From Fundicoccus ignavus (GTDB taxonomy: Bacteria > Bacillota > Bacilli > Lactobacillales > Aerococcaceae), in assembly GCF_009659375.1 (NCBI RefSeq), contig NZ_WJQT01000008.1, positions 1 through 64,000 on the forward strand: DNA of 64,000 nucleotides, in the 5' to 3' direction. Position 1 is the first letter of the stretch. Every line of letters begins with the position of its first letter. Made by a program: the position numbers and the translations under genes. The notes beneath the pieces are model-generated. The model worked only from the letters and a program-made list of their open reading frames with translations. It was not told the origin of the DNA and did not search any database. This document shows positions 26,522-35,734 of the stretch, piece after piece.

Positions 26522-26698
26522 ATGGCAAAAGAAAACATTGAAAAAAAACAGTTAGAGGTTGAATCAACTGGTTTAAATGAAAAAATTAAGACGGTAAACG
26601 ATTCAACAACTGTCAAACCATTTCCAACCTTAGTTAGCTTTGGTGACGGTACAGGCGCAAGTTGCCGTATTGTAGATGGAGAAATACATTGCAATTAA
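26522..26698 (+). CDS. Small Cys-containing peptide in the flavin operon
   Basis: This 58-codon gene is preceded by a very strong AGGAGGAG (26505-26512) at ideal spacing and lies 19 bp behind the FMN reductase, before a strong terminator. I do not recognise the family. The first half (residues 1-30) is highly charged (Lys/Glu) without a hydrophobic segment. The second half runs FPTLVSFGDGTGASCRIVDG and ends in a second cysteine near the C-terminus (Cys48 and Cys57). The charged front and Gly/Ser/Thr/Cys-rich end resemble the leader and core of ribosomally made modified peptides, but it could equally be a small partner of the two enzymes. The gene is short but well supported by context. Confidence 0.72.
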   Translation: MAKENIEKKQLEVESTGLNEKIKTVNDSTTVKPFPTLVSFGDGTGASCRIVDGEIHCN

Positions 26699-26707
26699 TA
26701 AAATAAG

Positions 26708-26760
26708 GCGACCTATTTTGAGTATCATTACATCTCAAAATAGGTCGCTATATTTCTTTA
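26708..26760. terminator. Bidirectional terminator between convergent genes
   Basis: GCGACCTATTTTGAG (26708-26722) is exactly complementary to 26734-26748. T-rich sequence follows on the plus side and A-rich sequence (T on the minus strand) precedes it, so it can serve both the flavin operon and the oxidase gene. Confidence 0.88.
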
Positions 26761-26761
26761 A

Positions 26762-28117
26762 CTAAACTAATTTTCCTGGATTTAAGCGATTCTCTGGATC
26801 AAAAGCTAGTTTAATTTGTTTTAAATAATGACGATAACTACTGTCAAAGACTTGATCGAAATATGGTTTCTTTGTCAAACCAATACCGTGTTCAGCAGAG
26901 GGTAAGCCCCCAATATCATGTACATATTGATACAATTCCGATAAAACTTCATGTCGTTTAACGGCCCATTCTGCTTCACTTAAGTCTCCGCGTAAGACGC
27001 AAGCATGGATGTTTCCGTCCCCAGCGTGGCCAAAGCTTACAAAGCGCAAACCACTTTTAGCTTCAACTTCTTTCGTATAATTAAACAAAGTCGCAATTTT
27101 ATTCGTCGGAACAGATAAATCTAAAGGTTCATTCTCAGAAAGTTCCACTACTGCTGTCAGTATGCTGTCACGTAGTTTCCAAGCGGTCACTGTATCCGCT
27201 TCATTTAACAAGACAATTTCTTCAGGAGCATGCGTTTTAATTGTTGCTTCTAAACGGGCAATTTCAGCTAAAACAGATTCTTGGCTGGAGCCGTCAAAAG
27301 TCATCAATAGGTACGCTTGGCCTTTTTGGCTTGGGAAAGGTGTGTTTAACAATTTCTCACTGAGCGCGATCGCATCACGTTCGAAAAATTCACAAGCTGT
27401 AATATCAAGTCCGTTGCGCATAATTGAAATAACAGCCTCACATGCGACAGGTAAAGAAGGAAAGGCAGCAATGACTGATTGATTGACTGTCGGTAAAGGA
27501 ATGATTTTTAAATCAATGCGCGTCGTCAAACCGAGTGTCCCTTCGCTTCCGATAAATAAGTGCTTCAAGTTGTATCCTGAACTGTTTTTAATCGCTAAAC
27601 TTCCGACTTCTAAGACTTCACCCGAAATGAGTACCACTTCCATTTGACGCACATAATCACGCGTAGTTCCGTATTTGACAGCACGCATGCCACCAGCGTT
27701 GGTTGCGACATTACCACCAATCGTTGAGTGTTTAGAAGCTGGATCAGGCGGGTAGAAAAAGCCACGTTCTTGGACATACTTTTGAACTTCACCGATTGTA
27801 ATTCCAGGCTCAACGCTAAGCGTTAAGGTATCCAAATCAAAATCCAAGATGCGATTCATTTTGCTGAAATCAATTAGTAACTCGCCTTCATGGGCTTCGG
27901 TAGCATGTGCTAGACCGGAATTTGCACCTGAAGGAATCACGACTAATTGTTTTTCTTTAGCATAATGCATTAAGTCTACTACTTCACCCTTTGTCAAAGG
28001 GTAAGCTAAGGCATGCAAATTTTTTGCCTTAGTTTGTTTTTCGTTTAAATAATCGCGAGGAATCTCATCGCCAATAAAAAGACGATCAGCATCCAGAATA
28101 ATTTCTGATAAATTCAT
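26762..28117 (-). CDS. FAD-binding oxidase (GlcD / D-lactate dehydrogenase type)
   Basis: The 451-residue protein is a vanillyl-alcohol-oxidase-family flavoprotein that oxidises a 2-hydroxy acid such as glycolate or D-lactate. The PP-loop FAD motif is seen as VVIPSGANSGLAHA near 54-67 and HSTIGGNVATNAGGMRAVKY near 129-148. The C-terminal cap domain shows FGHAGDGNIHACVLRGD and PSAEHGIGLTKKPYF. No iron-sulfur partner (GlcF/LutA) is adjacent. The gene is alone and converges on the flavin operon. On the minus strand a TATAAT box lies at 28154-28159. The substrate cannot be decided here. Confidence 0.88.
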   Translation of the reverse strand: MNLSEIILDADRLFIGDEIPRDYLNEKQTKAKNLHALAYPLTKGEVVDLMHYAKEKQLVVIPSGANSGLAHATEAHEGELLIDFSKMNRILDFDLDTLTLSVEPGITIGEVQKYVQERGFFYPPDPASKHSTIGGNVATNAGGMRAVKYGTTRDYVRQMEVVLISGEVLEVGSLAIKNSSGYNLKHLFIGSEGTLGLTTRIDLKIIPLPTVNQSVIAAFPSLPVACEAVISIMRNGLDITACEFFERDAIALSEKLLNTPFPSQKGQAYLLMTFDGSSQESVLAEIARLEATIKTHAPEEIVLLNEADTVTAWKLRDSILTAVVELSENEPLDLSVPTNKIATLFNYTKEVEAKSGLRFVSFGHAGDGNIHACVLRGDLSEAEWAVKRHEVLSELYQYVHDIGGLPSAEHGIGLTKKPYFDQVFDSSYRHYLKQIKLAFDPENRLNPGKLV

Positions 28118-28285
28118 TCATTACACTCCATTTCACATATATACTTTTTTACGTATTATACCAAAATACGACCCAATTAACTTTTTTTAACACTTGTGTC
28201 GAAAAAAAGCACAAATTGCGAAAAAAATTGTATTTATATAGAGAGGGAGAAATAACAAGTAAACATAATGAAGGAGATGATGACG

Positions 28286-29674
28286 ATGATACCAACATTT
28301 GAAAAAGCTTTGAGTTTACTAGAAGGGCGCTTACTGACTTATCACGAAGTTGTTCATACCCTGAAAGAATACCAACTCAATCAGCATTTGTCAGAACTAC
28401 TTGAACGAGCTGACAAACAACCAGCTATTTTGACAAAACCAACAATGTGCTGCCAACGCTGTAATAATCAAGTGTTAGATAGATTTGAGCAGTTAACGGC
28501 AGACAAACATTATTGTTTAAATTGTTTGAATATGGGACGGATTTTACAAGGAGAATACTTATATTCTCTAAGAGAGCGAATAAGTAATGCGCCCCAAAAA
28601 TCAGCAAGTGAACTGCTAACTTGGCAAGGACAATTATCAGCTGAACAGGCGAGAGCAGCGAATGATTTAATTAACAGTTTAGCTGATCCGCAACATCCGC
28701 ATAGTATCATTGCTGTAACAGGTGCTGGGAAAACCGAAATGATCTTCCCGGTCATTGCGAAAGTACTCGCAGCTGGCGGACGTGTAGCCATTGCTTCTCC
28801 GCGAATCGATGTATGCCGCGAACTGTATCCTCGCTTACAAACTGCTTTTGCCTATACAGATAGTTGTTTACTTTATGGAGGAACAGATACGCCTTATGAT
28901 TCGGTTCCGTTAATTGTCTCAACTACGCATCAATTATTGAGGTTTGCTGAAGCCTTTGATTTACTCATTGTGGATGAAGTGGATGCTTTTCCGTATGCCG
29001 GAGATGAGAGTTTACATTTCGCTGTCAAACGGGCTGTCAAAGCAGAAGGGAAATTAGTCTATTTGACCGCTACTCCAGATAAGACATTAGAAAAAGCCAT
29101 GCGTAAAAAAGAAATAACCAGTACGACTTTGCCAGCAAGATATCATGGCTTTCCTTTGCCAGAACCTGTTTATTATTGGCTAGGTGATTGGCGCAAGGCT
29201 ATAAGAAAACAACAAAATAATTCTAAGTTAGCTCGGTTACTAAAGGAGTTTAGTCAAATTCAAGGTGTAAAATTGATTTTTATGCCAAATATTTATTTAG
29301 CCGAGTGTTTATTTGCTTGGCTCCAGACATTGCTGCCGCAACAGTCACTAGCGTGCGTGCATTCGAAAGATCCTGATCGAAAAATAAAAGTTCAAGCGGT
29401 GCGTGAAGGGACAGTCGAACTGCTAATTTCAACGACAATTCTTGAAAGAGGCGTCACCTTCACCAATTGCCATGTGTGCATAGTAGGCGCAGAAAGCAAA
29501 CTGTTTTCGCGGGCTGCTTTAGTTCAAATGAGTGGTCGAGTGGGGCGTAAGCAAGATTTCCCAACGGGGACACTTATTTATGCACATGAAGGCGTTAGTT
29601 TGGCGATGGCAAGCGCTAGAAAGCAAATTAAATTAATGAATCAACAAGCACGCGCGAGGGGGCTAATCAAATGA
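28286..29674 (+). CDS. comFA: Competence helicase ComFA
   Basis: ComFA is the DEAD-type ATPase that helps pull single-stranded DNA into the cell during natural transformation. The 462-residue protein has an N-terminal zinc finger (CCQRC at 55-59 and CLNC at 77-80), Walker A AVTGAGKTEM, a Walker B of form LLIVDEVDAF, and the C-terminal helicase motif LVQMSGRVGRK. I choose ATG 28286, 9 nt after AAGGAG (28271-28276); earlier in-frame ATGs at 28268-28280 overlap or crowd that site. comFC overlaps the end by 4 bp. Presence does not prove that the cell is competent. Confidence 0.92.
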   Translation: MIPTFEKALSLLEGRLLTYHEVVHTLKEYQLNQHLSELLERADKQPAILTKPTMCCQRCNNQVLDRFEQLTADKHYCLNCLNMGRILQGEYLYSLRERISNAPQKSASELLTWQGQLSAEQARAANDLINSLADPQHPHSIIAVTGAGKTEMIFPVIAKVLAAGGRVAIASPRIDVCRELYPRLQTAFAYTDSCLLYGGTDTPYDSVPLIVSTTHQLLRFAEAFDLLIVDEVDAFPYAGDESLHFAVKRAVKAEGKLVYLTATPDKTLEKAMRKKEITSTTLPARYHGFPLPEPVYYWLGDWRKAIRKQQNNSKLARLLKEFSQIQGVKLIFMPNIYLAECLFAWLQTLLPQQSLACVHSKDPDRKIKVQAVREGTVELLISTTILERGVTFTNCHVCIVGAESKLFSRAALVQMSGRVGRKQDFPTGTLIYAHEGVSLAMASARKQIKLMNQQARARGLIK

Positions 29675-30501
29675 ATCTACCGATAAAAAACTGTATTTGG
29701 TGTAATAGCGTCTTGCCTTTGGAGTTACAATTCGAGCAACTGTTTAGTTTTAAACCGTTAACCTTTGCGAATATATGTAAAGAATGCTGGCAGCAAATTT
29801 TACCGTATAAGGAAGCAGGCGATACTTGTAGGGCTTGTGGACGTGCGGTGAATAAAAGTGACGTGAGCTATGAAGCGATGCAGGGCATAGAAGATAATTT
29901 TCAATTTGGTTTTGTTCGTGTTTCTCAGACGGGATTTGAAGAAATATTTTGTTATGATTGTGTGAGGTGGTTGGAAGTTTATCCACGGACTTTGCTTGAG
30001 CATAAAGCTGTCTTGCAATATAATGATTTCTTTCGTGAGTGGCTCTATCGGTATAAGTATCAAGGTGATTTTCGATTGCGTTTAGTGATGCGGGATTTCT
30101 TGCAGGAGTTTTACCGTAATTATGTCGATTACCAATGGTTAATTTTGCCGAGTTCACCTAATAGTATGCGAGAGCGAGGGTTTAATGCGACGGCAGCTTT
30201 GTTAGAAGCGGCTGATATACCCTGTATGTGTCCTTTTGAGTATATCGGGGACGGTCAAAAGCAGGCTCAGAAAGATCGTTTGAGTCGCTTACAAATGCGA
30301 CAACCCTTTGCTTTGTCGGACAAAAATTTTAAAAAAATATCGCGAAAAATTATTGTCTTTGATGACGTGTATACAACTGGAAGAACCTTGTTACATGCTA
30401 AAAGTTTATTGAGAGAAAAAGATCAGCAAGAAGCCTACAAAGCTGATAATATCAGTATTATAGGCGTGAGTCTAGCACGGGACCAGCAATTAAAAGATTG
30501 A
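29671..30501 (+). CDS. comFC: Competence protein ComFC (phosphoribosyltransferase-like)
   Basis: The 276-residue protein has N-terminal zinc ribbons (CIWC at 8-11, then CKEC, CRAC and a further Cys pair) and a C-terminal PRT-like domain with SPNSMRERGFNATAALLEAA and the PRPP-type loop IIVFDDVYTTGRTLLHA. It is needed with ComFA for DNA uptake. The start codon ATG overlaps the comFA stop (ATGA), so translation is coupled. The N-terminal part is a little longer than in many homologues. Confidence 0.9.
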   Translation: MNLPIKNCIWCNSVLPLELQFEQLFSFKPLTFANICKECWQQILPYKEAGDTCRACGRAVNKSDVSYEAMQGIEDNFQFGFVRVSQTGFEEIFCYDCVRWLEVYPRTLLEHKAVLQYNDFFREWLYRYKYQGDFRLRLVMRDFLQEFYRNYVDYQWLILPSSPNSMRERGFNATAALLEAADIPCMCPFEYIGDGQKQAQKDRLSRLQMRQPFALSDKNFKKISRKIIVFDDVYTTGRTLLHAKSLLREKDQQEAYKADNISIIGVSLARDQQLKD

Positions 30502-30549
30502 TAAAATTAAAAAATAATGAGAAAACATGAAAAAAAGATAGTGTTTGCG

Positions 30550-30578
30550 TTTTCAATTTTGTCATAGTGTGTTATAAT
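30550..30578 (+). promoter_or_regulatory. Promoter of hpf
   Basis: TATAAT at 30573-30578 with an extended -10 TG at 30570-30571 and a weak -35 TTTTCA (30550-30555, 17-bp spacer). It gives a leader of about 165 nt before hpf with no recognised riboswitch. Confidence 0.45.
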
Positions 30579-30750
30579 TATAAAAAGCGAAGCAATCTAA
30601 GCTTTTTTATACTAAGAGTGTAAAACTAATCAAAATTATAAATTATTTTGAGAAGCTTGATGTGTAGTTGAGAGTTTCATTCGATTATAAATTTGATAAC
30701 AGCGATTAGTTTTAGCTATTAGAAAATATAATGTGAAATGAGGGATTAGG

Positions 30751-31317
30751 ATGTTTAATTATAACGTTCGAGGAGAAAATATTGAAGTTACAAAGGCGAT
30801 TCGAGACTATGCAGAGAAAAAGGTCGCAAAATTAGAGCGTTTCTTTACAGATGTTCCAGATGCGACAGCTTATGTAAATTTAAAAGTTTATCCCGATAAA
30901 ACAGCGAAAGCCGAAGTAACAATTCCACTATCATTTTTAGTATTGCGTGCCGAAGAAACTACTCCAGATTTATACGCAAGTATTGACTTTGTAGTGGACA
31001 AATTAGAACGTCAAGTTCGTAAATATAAAACAAAAATTAACCGCAAATCAAGAGAAAAAGGGTTTGACGGAATTAAACAAGCTGACTTAGCAGATGCAGT
31101 TGTCGTAGAAGAAAAACATGAAGAACCAGAATTAGAAATTGTTCGTTCTAAGCGAATCAATCTTAAACCGATGGACAGTGAAGAAGCTGTGTTACAAATG
31201 AACATGTTAGGCCATGACTTCTTTATCTATACAGACGCTGAAACAATGGAAATCAGTATTGTGTACCGTCGTAAAGATGGACGTTACGGTTTAATCGAAA
31301 CGTCAGCACTATCATAA
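30751..31317 (+). CDS. hpf: Ribosome hibernation promoting factor, long form
   Basis: Long HPF dimerises 70S ribosomes into inactive 100S particles in slow growth. The 188-residue protein has the N-terminal S30AE domain (1-100; VRGENIEVTKAIRDYAEKK), a linker, and the C-terminal dimerisation domain (about 128-188; RSKRINLKPMDSEEAVLQMN and YRRKDGRYGLIE). The ATG at 30751 follows GAGGGA. It stands between comFC and secA, the usual Lactobacillales order, as a separate transcript with its own terminator. Confidence 0.95.
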   Translation: MFNYNVRGENIEVTKAIRDYAEKKVAKLERFFTDVPDATAYVNLKVYPDKTAKAEVTIPLSFLVLRAEETTPDLYASIDFVVDKLERQVRKYKTKINRKSREKGFDGIKQADLADAVVVEEKHEEPELEIVRSKRINLKPMDSEEAVLQMNMLGHDFFIYTDAETMEISIVYRRKDGRYGLIETSALS

Positions 31318-31339
31318 TAAAAAGCATTAAATAAATTCG

Positions 31340-31378
31340 CTAGCTTCTTGATACGGATGTATTGAGAAGCTAGTTTTT
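31340..31378 (+). terminator. Intrinsic terminator after hpf
   Basis: CTAGCTTCT (31340-31348) pairs exactly with AGAAGCTAG (31365-31373), followed by five T. Confidence 0.88.
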
Positions 31379-31379
31379 G

Positions 31380-31710
31380 TTTATAGTATAAGAGATTATA
31401 AGTTTTATGTTGATTGACTAAGCTTTGTAATTCGCTCAACTTATTGCTTCCAAGGCGGTGGTCGCTTTCAAAGTCTCACTGGCGTTCGTGCTTTTTCAGC
31501 TCAGTCGGCTAGGCACTGTCTACTTCGCTTTCTATATCGATAGTCAGAGCAAGCGATTCTATTAGTAGCGATAGATTGCCCTTTATATCGCTTGGTAAAA
31601 CAAGTTGCTGATCTACATTAAGTTTTCCAATAAAAGTAAAGCGATATAATCAAGTTAAAACTGCTAAACGGAATTTAAAGTCCTCGGACTCGCCCGAGGT
31701 TTTCTGAAAC
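31380..31710 (+). repeat. Element A, copy 8 (complete, long apex)
   Basis: It starts directly at the terminator T-run with TATAAGAGATTATAAGTTTT, has the left arm CTTATTGCTTCCAAGGCGGT, an apical stem of the CTGTC/CAGAG kind with extra loop sequence, the right arm CTTGGTAAAACAAG and the final hairpin CCTCGG/CCGAGG (31682-31699). The remaining 31711-31873 has no gene. Confidence 0.85.
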
Positions 31711-31873
31711 GAGAGTGAATATTGACAAATTTAGAAAACTCTGAATAAAGCGTTAAATAATGTTTCATTTTTACGGTTTGTCATGTTAAACTACAATAGT
31801 GAACGAATTTTATACATAACACTTTCGCTATATTTAGGGAAGTATTGAGAAGATACATAAAAGGAGCAGAGTA

Positions 31874-34318
31874 ATGGCTAATTTTCTAAAGAATATATTT
31901 GAAAATGATAAAGCAGAATTAAAGCGTACGGGCAAACTTGCTGACCAAGTGATGGCTTTAGAGGCAGAATATGCTGCGTTATCAGATGAACAGTTACGTG
32001 CAAAGACAGTCGACTTTAGAGACCGTTTAAGCAAAGGTGCTAAGCTAGATGATATCCAAATTGAAGCATTCGCAACAGTACGTGAAGCTGCAAAACGAGT
32101 ACTAGGTTTATTCCCTTACCGTGTGCAAATTCAAGGTGGTTTTGTTATTCATAACGGCGATATTGCTGAGATGAAAACAGGTGAAGGTAAAACTTTAACC
32201 GCAACAATGCCAGTATATTTAAATGCATTATCTGGTAAAGGGGTTCACGTTGTAACAGTTAACGAATACTTAGCGACACGTGACTCGAAAGAGATGGGGG
32301 AAGTATACCGTTTCTTAGGTTTAACAGTAGGATTAAACTTAAACAGTATGAACGCTACTCAAAAACGTGAAGCTTATAACTGTGATGTTACTTATAGTAC
32401 AAACAACGAACTTGGTTTTGACTACTTGCGTGATAACATGGTAGTTTACAAAAATCAAATGGTACAACGCGATTTAAACTTTGCGGTTGTGGATGAGGTT
32501 GACTCAATCTTAATTGATGAGGCGCGTACACCATTAATCATCTCAGGGCAAGGAGAGAAATCAACAGCTCTTTACACTCGTGCAGATTATTTTGTAAAAG
32601 GTTTGCGTGAAGATGACGATTATACAATCGATTTGACATCAAAAACAATTGTGTTAACAGATACAGGGGTAGATAAAGCTGAGAAAGTTTTCCGTTTAGA
32701 AAACTTATATGATATTAATAATTCCGCTTTAGTTCACCACATTGACCAAGCTTTACGCGCTAACTATATTATGATTCATGACATTGATTATGTGGTTGAT
32801 GAAGGTAAAGTGAAGATTGTTGATGGCTTTACAGGTCGTATTATGGAAGGTCGTCGCTACTCTGATGGTTTACATCAAGCGATTGAAGCAAAAGAAGCGG
32901 TTGAAATCGAAGATGAATCGAAAACAATGGCAACGATCACTTTCCAAAACTATTTCCGTATGTATAACAAGTTATCAGGTATGACAGGTACAGCAAAAAC
33001 TGAAGAAGAAGAGTTCCGTGAAATTTACAACATGAACGTAACATCGATTCCAACAAATAAACCAGTTGTTCGTGATGATGCGCCAGATTTATTATACCCA
33101 AACTTAAAAGCTAAATTTAAAGCAGTAGTAAAAGATATTACAGAAAGACATGCGAAAGGTCAACCTGTCCTTGTAGGTACGGTTGCGGTTGAAACGTCTG
33201 AATATCTATCAAAATTATTAAATCAAGCAGGCATTCCGCATGAAGTATTAAATGCGAAAAACCACTTTAAAGAAGCTGAAATTATCATGCAAGCAGGTCA
33301 ACGTGGAGCGGTAACAATCGCAACAAACATGGCTGGTCGTGGTACTGACATTAAGTTAGGAAGTGGCGTACTTGAAGCAGGTGGACTAGCTGTATTAGGT
33401 ACAGAACGTCACGAATCACGCCGTATTGATAACCAATTACGTGGTCGTGCTGGACGTCAAGGTGACCCTGGTGCATCACAATTCTACTTATCATTGGAAG
33501 ATGATTTAATGAGACGCTTTGGTTCAGACCGTATTCAAGCTGTATGGCAAAAATTGAACATGGATGAAGATGGCGACGATTTAGCAATCCAAAGTGGTAT
33601 GTTATCGAAACAAGTTGAATCAGCACAGAAACGTGTTGAAGGAAATAACTACGATACGCGTAAAAACGTACTGGAGTACGATGAAGTAATGCGTGAACAA
33701 CGTGAAGTTATTTACGGACAACGTATGGACGTTATTCAAGCTGAAGGTGGCTTAACACCTTACGTTAAAGGCATGATGAAACGCACGATTGAGCGTCAAG
33801 TAGCTGTTGCGACAGAAGGCGAGAAGAAAAACTGGAACTTAGACAGTTTATTAGACTTTGCCCATGCTGCCTTATTATCACCTGAAGCCATCGCTTTAAG
33901 TGACTTAGAAGGTAAATCAGCCACTGAATTAGTGAACTATTTATACGATCAAACAGTTGCCGTTTACGATGAGAAAACAGCAGCATTAAATGGTCCAGAA
34001 CAAGTAGCTGAATTTGAGAAAGTTATTATTTTACGTGTAGTTGATAATAAATGGACTGATCATATTGATATGATGGACCACTTACGTCAAGGAGTTGGCC
34101 TACGTGCTTACGCGCAAACTAACCCGTTAACTGAATATCAAACTGAAGGTTACGAACGTTTCCAAGAAATGATCGCATCGATTGAATATGAAGTAACACG
34201 TTACGTGATGAAAGCTCAAATCCGTCAAAACTTAGAACGTGAACAAGTAAATACAACAGTCGTTAAAGGCCGCCCGGGCTCTTTACCAACTGAAGTAACG
34301 AAAGCAAGAACTAACTAA
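31874..34318 (+). CDS. secA: Preprotein translocase ATPase SecA
   Basis: SecA drives secretory proteins through SecYEG. The 814-residue protein shows Walker A MKTGEGKT near 98-105, the [21 protein letters not shown] Walker B block in the 200s, the helicase motifs [13 protein letters not shown] and [13 protein letters not shown], and the helical scaffold with [20 protein letters not shown]. The C-terminus ends [12 protein letters not shown] and lacks the zinc-binding Cys/His tail that many SecA proteins use for lipid or SecB contact. The ATG at 31874 follows AAAGGAGCAG. prfB follows, as in many Firmicutes. Confidence 0.97.
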   Translation: MANFLKNIFENDKAELKRTGKLADQVMALEAEYAALSDEQLRAKTVDFRDRLSKGAKLDDIQIEAFATVREAAKRVLGLFPYRVQIQGGFVIHNGDIAEMKTGEGKTLTATMPVYLNALSGKGVHVVTVNEYLATRDSKEMGEVYRFLGLTVGLNLNSMNATQKREAYNCDVTYSTNNELGFDYLRDNMVVYKNQMVQRDLNFAVVDEVDSILIDEARTPLIISGQGEKSTALYTRADYFVKGLREDDDYTIDLTSKTIVLTDTGVDKAEKVFRLENLYDINNSALVHHIDQALRANYIMIHDIDYVVDEGKVKIVDGFTGRIMEGRRYSDGLHQAIEAKEAVEIEDESKTMATITFQNYFRMYNKLSGMTGTAKTEEEEFREIYNMNVTSIPTNKPVVRDDAPDLLYPNLKAKFKAVVKDITERHAKGQPVLVGTVAVETSEYLSKLLNQAGIPHEVLNAKNHFKEAEIIMQAGQRGAVTIATNMAGRGTDIKLGSGVLEAGGLAVLGTERHESRRIDNQLRGRAGRQGDPGASQFYLSLEDDLMRRFGSDRIQAVWQKLNMDEDGDDLAIQSGMLSKQVESAQKRVEGNNYDTRKNVLEYDEVMREQREVIYGQRMDVIQAEGGLTPYVKGMMKRTIERQVAVATEGEKKNWNLDSLLDFAHAALLSPEAIALSDLEGKSATELVNYLYDQTVAVYDEKTAALNGPEQVAEFEKVIILRVVDNKWTDHIDMMDHLRQGVGLRAYAQTNPLTEYQTEGYERFQEMIASIEYEVTRYVMKAQIRQNLEREQVNTTVVKGRPGSLPTEVTKARTN

Positions 34319-34332
34319 TAGGCTTTAAGACT

Positions 34333-34364
34333 GGAGAACCGTATGCAACTGCTACGGTTTTTCC
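34333..34364 (+). terminator. Intrinsic terminator after secA
   Basis: AACCGTA (34337-34343) pairs with TACGGTT (34353-34359), followed by T; GGA and TCC extend the stem across the T-run. Confidence 0.8.
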
Positions 34365-34465
34365 TGTTCCTAGGTTAAAATTGTACATATGAGCGAAGAG
34401 AACCCGAAATCATGCTAGCTAACGTTAGTCTCAATCTACGAGGTATGTAAAAAGGAGAATGTAAG

Positions 34466-35576
34466 ATGGAATTATACGAAATAAAACAATTTGTTGAATC
34501 TGCTAAACAATTATTATCGAGTTTTAGGGGGTCTCTTTGACTTAGATCAATTGGAAGCAGACATTGCAGACTATGAGTATCAAATGTCAGCCCCAGGCTT
34601 TTGGGACGATAATGAGGCGGCTCAACAGACGATTTCTCAATTAAATATTGCCAAAGGGACCTATCAAACGATTCAAGATTTAGAGAGCCAACTAGAAGAA
34701 ATTGAGATGGCGCTTGAATTATATGACGAATCACAAGATCAAGAAATTTTCGATGAAGCAGTCGCGCAAACTGAGACACTGAAACAACAAATTAATGACT
34801 ATGAATTAAAATTACTTTTATCCGATCCTTTAGATGCTAATAATGCCATTCTGGAAATTCATCCAGGTGCAGGTGGTACGGAGTCACAAGACTGGGGTAG
34901 CATGTTATTACGTATGTATCAAAGATATGCAGAAAAACAAGGCTTTAAAGTCAATGTACTCGATTATCAAGATGGTGACGAAGCGGGTATTAAAAGTGTG
35001 ACGCTAGAAATCGAAGGCCATAATGCCTATGGTTACTTAAAATCTGAGAAAGGTGTTCACCGACTGGTTAGAATCTCGCCCTTCGATTCTAATAGCCGCC
35101 GTCATACCTCTTTCTGTTCGATTGATGTCACACCAATGCTAGATGATAATATTGAGATTGAGATCAATTCGGATGACCTACGCATTGATACATATCGCGC
35201 GAGTGGTGCAGGTGGACAGCATATTAACAAGACTTCTTCAGCAGTGCGAATTACCCATATTCCCACTGGTTTAGTCGCTCAAAGTCAATCGCAAAGATCA
35301 CAATTTCAAAACCGTGATTTAGCGATGAATATGTTGAAAGCCAAATTATATCAACGTGAAGAAGAAGAGAAAGCGAAAGAATTAGCCGCTATTAAAGGCG
35401 AGCAAAAAGAAATTGCGTGGGGTTCTCAAATACGCTCTTACGTCTTCCATCCCTATTCAATGGTTAAAGATCACCGCACAGATTACGAAGTAGGGAATAC
35501 TCAACCTGTCATGGATGGAGATTTAACAGGATTTATCGATGCCTATCTAAAATGGTCAATGCAAGCGAACGATTAA
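34466..35576 (+). CDS. prfB: Peptide chain release factor 2 (programmed +1 frameshift)
   Basis: RF2 ends translation at UGA and UAA. The gene is read in two frames. Codons 1-24 run from ATG 34466 (behind AAAGGAG) to CTT at 34535-34537; an in-frame TGA follows at 34538-34540, and after a +1 slip reading resumes at GAC 34539 and runs to 35576. The joined N-terminus reads [13 protein letters not shown], as in other RF2 proteins. The stop-codon recognition motif SPF ([16 protein letters not shown]) and the catalytic GGQ ([15 protein letters not shown]) are present. Low RF2 favours the slip, giving autoregulation. A caller that ignores the shift would start wrongly near 34491. Confidence 0.97.
34524..34541 (+). 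promoter_or_regulatory. RF2 programmed frameshift signal
   Basis: AGGGGG (34526-34531) acts as an internal Shine-Dalgarno, three nt before the slippery CTT at 34535, then TGA and C. This is the canonical arrangement (AGGGGG-N3-CUU-UGA-C) and matches that in other bacteria. Confidence 0.95.
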
Positions 35577-35607
35577 CGAGCTAAAATGTAAGAATTCGTT
35601 AATGGAT

Positions 35608-35656
35608 TGTTAAGTGTTTGTGATTCGTTCGAGTTTACGCCATGTTATGGTAGAAT
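35608..35656 (+). promoter_or_regulatory. WalR-like box and promoter of ftsEX
   Basis: The segment 35608-35624 reads TGTTAAGTGTTTGTGAT, matching TGTWAH-N5-TGTWAH at 11 of 12 positions. It ends 3 nt before a weak -35 (TTCGAG, 35628-35633), with TAGAAT (35651-35656) as -10 at 17-bp spacing, an activator-like position. Control of ftsEX with wall hydrolases by WalR would make sense but is unproven here. Confidence 0.35.
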
Positions 35657-35734
35657 AGTGGCACTAATAGAGAAAAGTTTGAGTATCCTTAAACTGACTT
35701 TCACCCAATAGAGCTAGAGAAAGAGAGAAAGCAA

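Noticed and set aside
28145-28165. Competence-type box TTTTTTACGTATT shared by comFA and ssb upstream regions
   Set aside because: At comFA the match is about 130 bp from the start and reads better as a minus-strand TATAAT (28154-28159) for the oxidase gene. The resemblance is probably chance.
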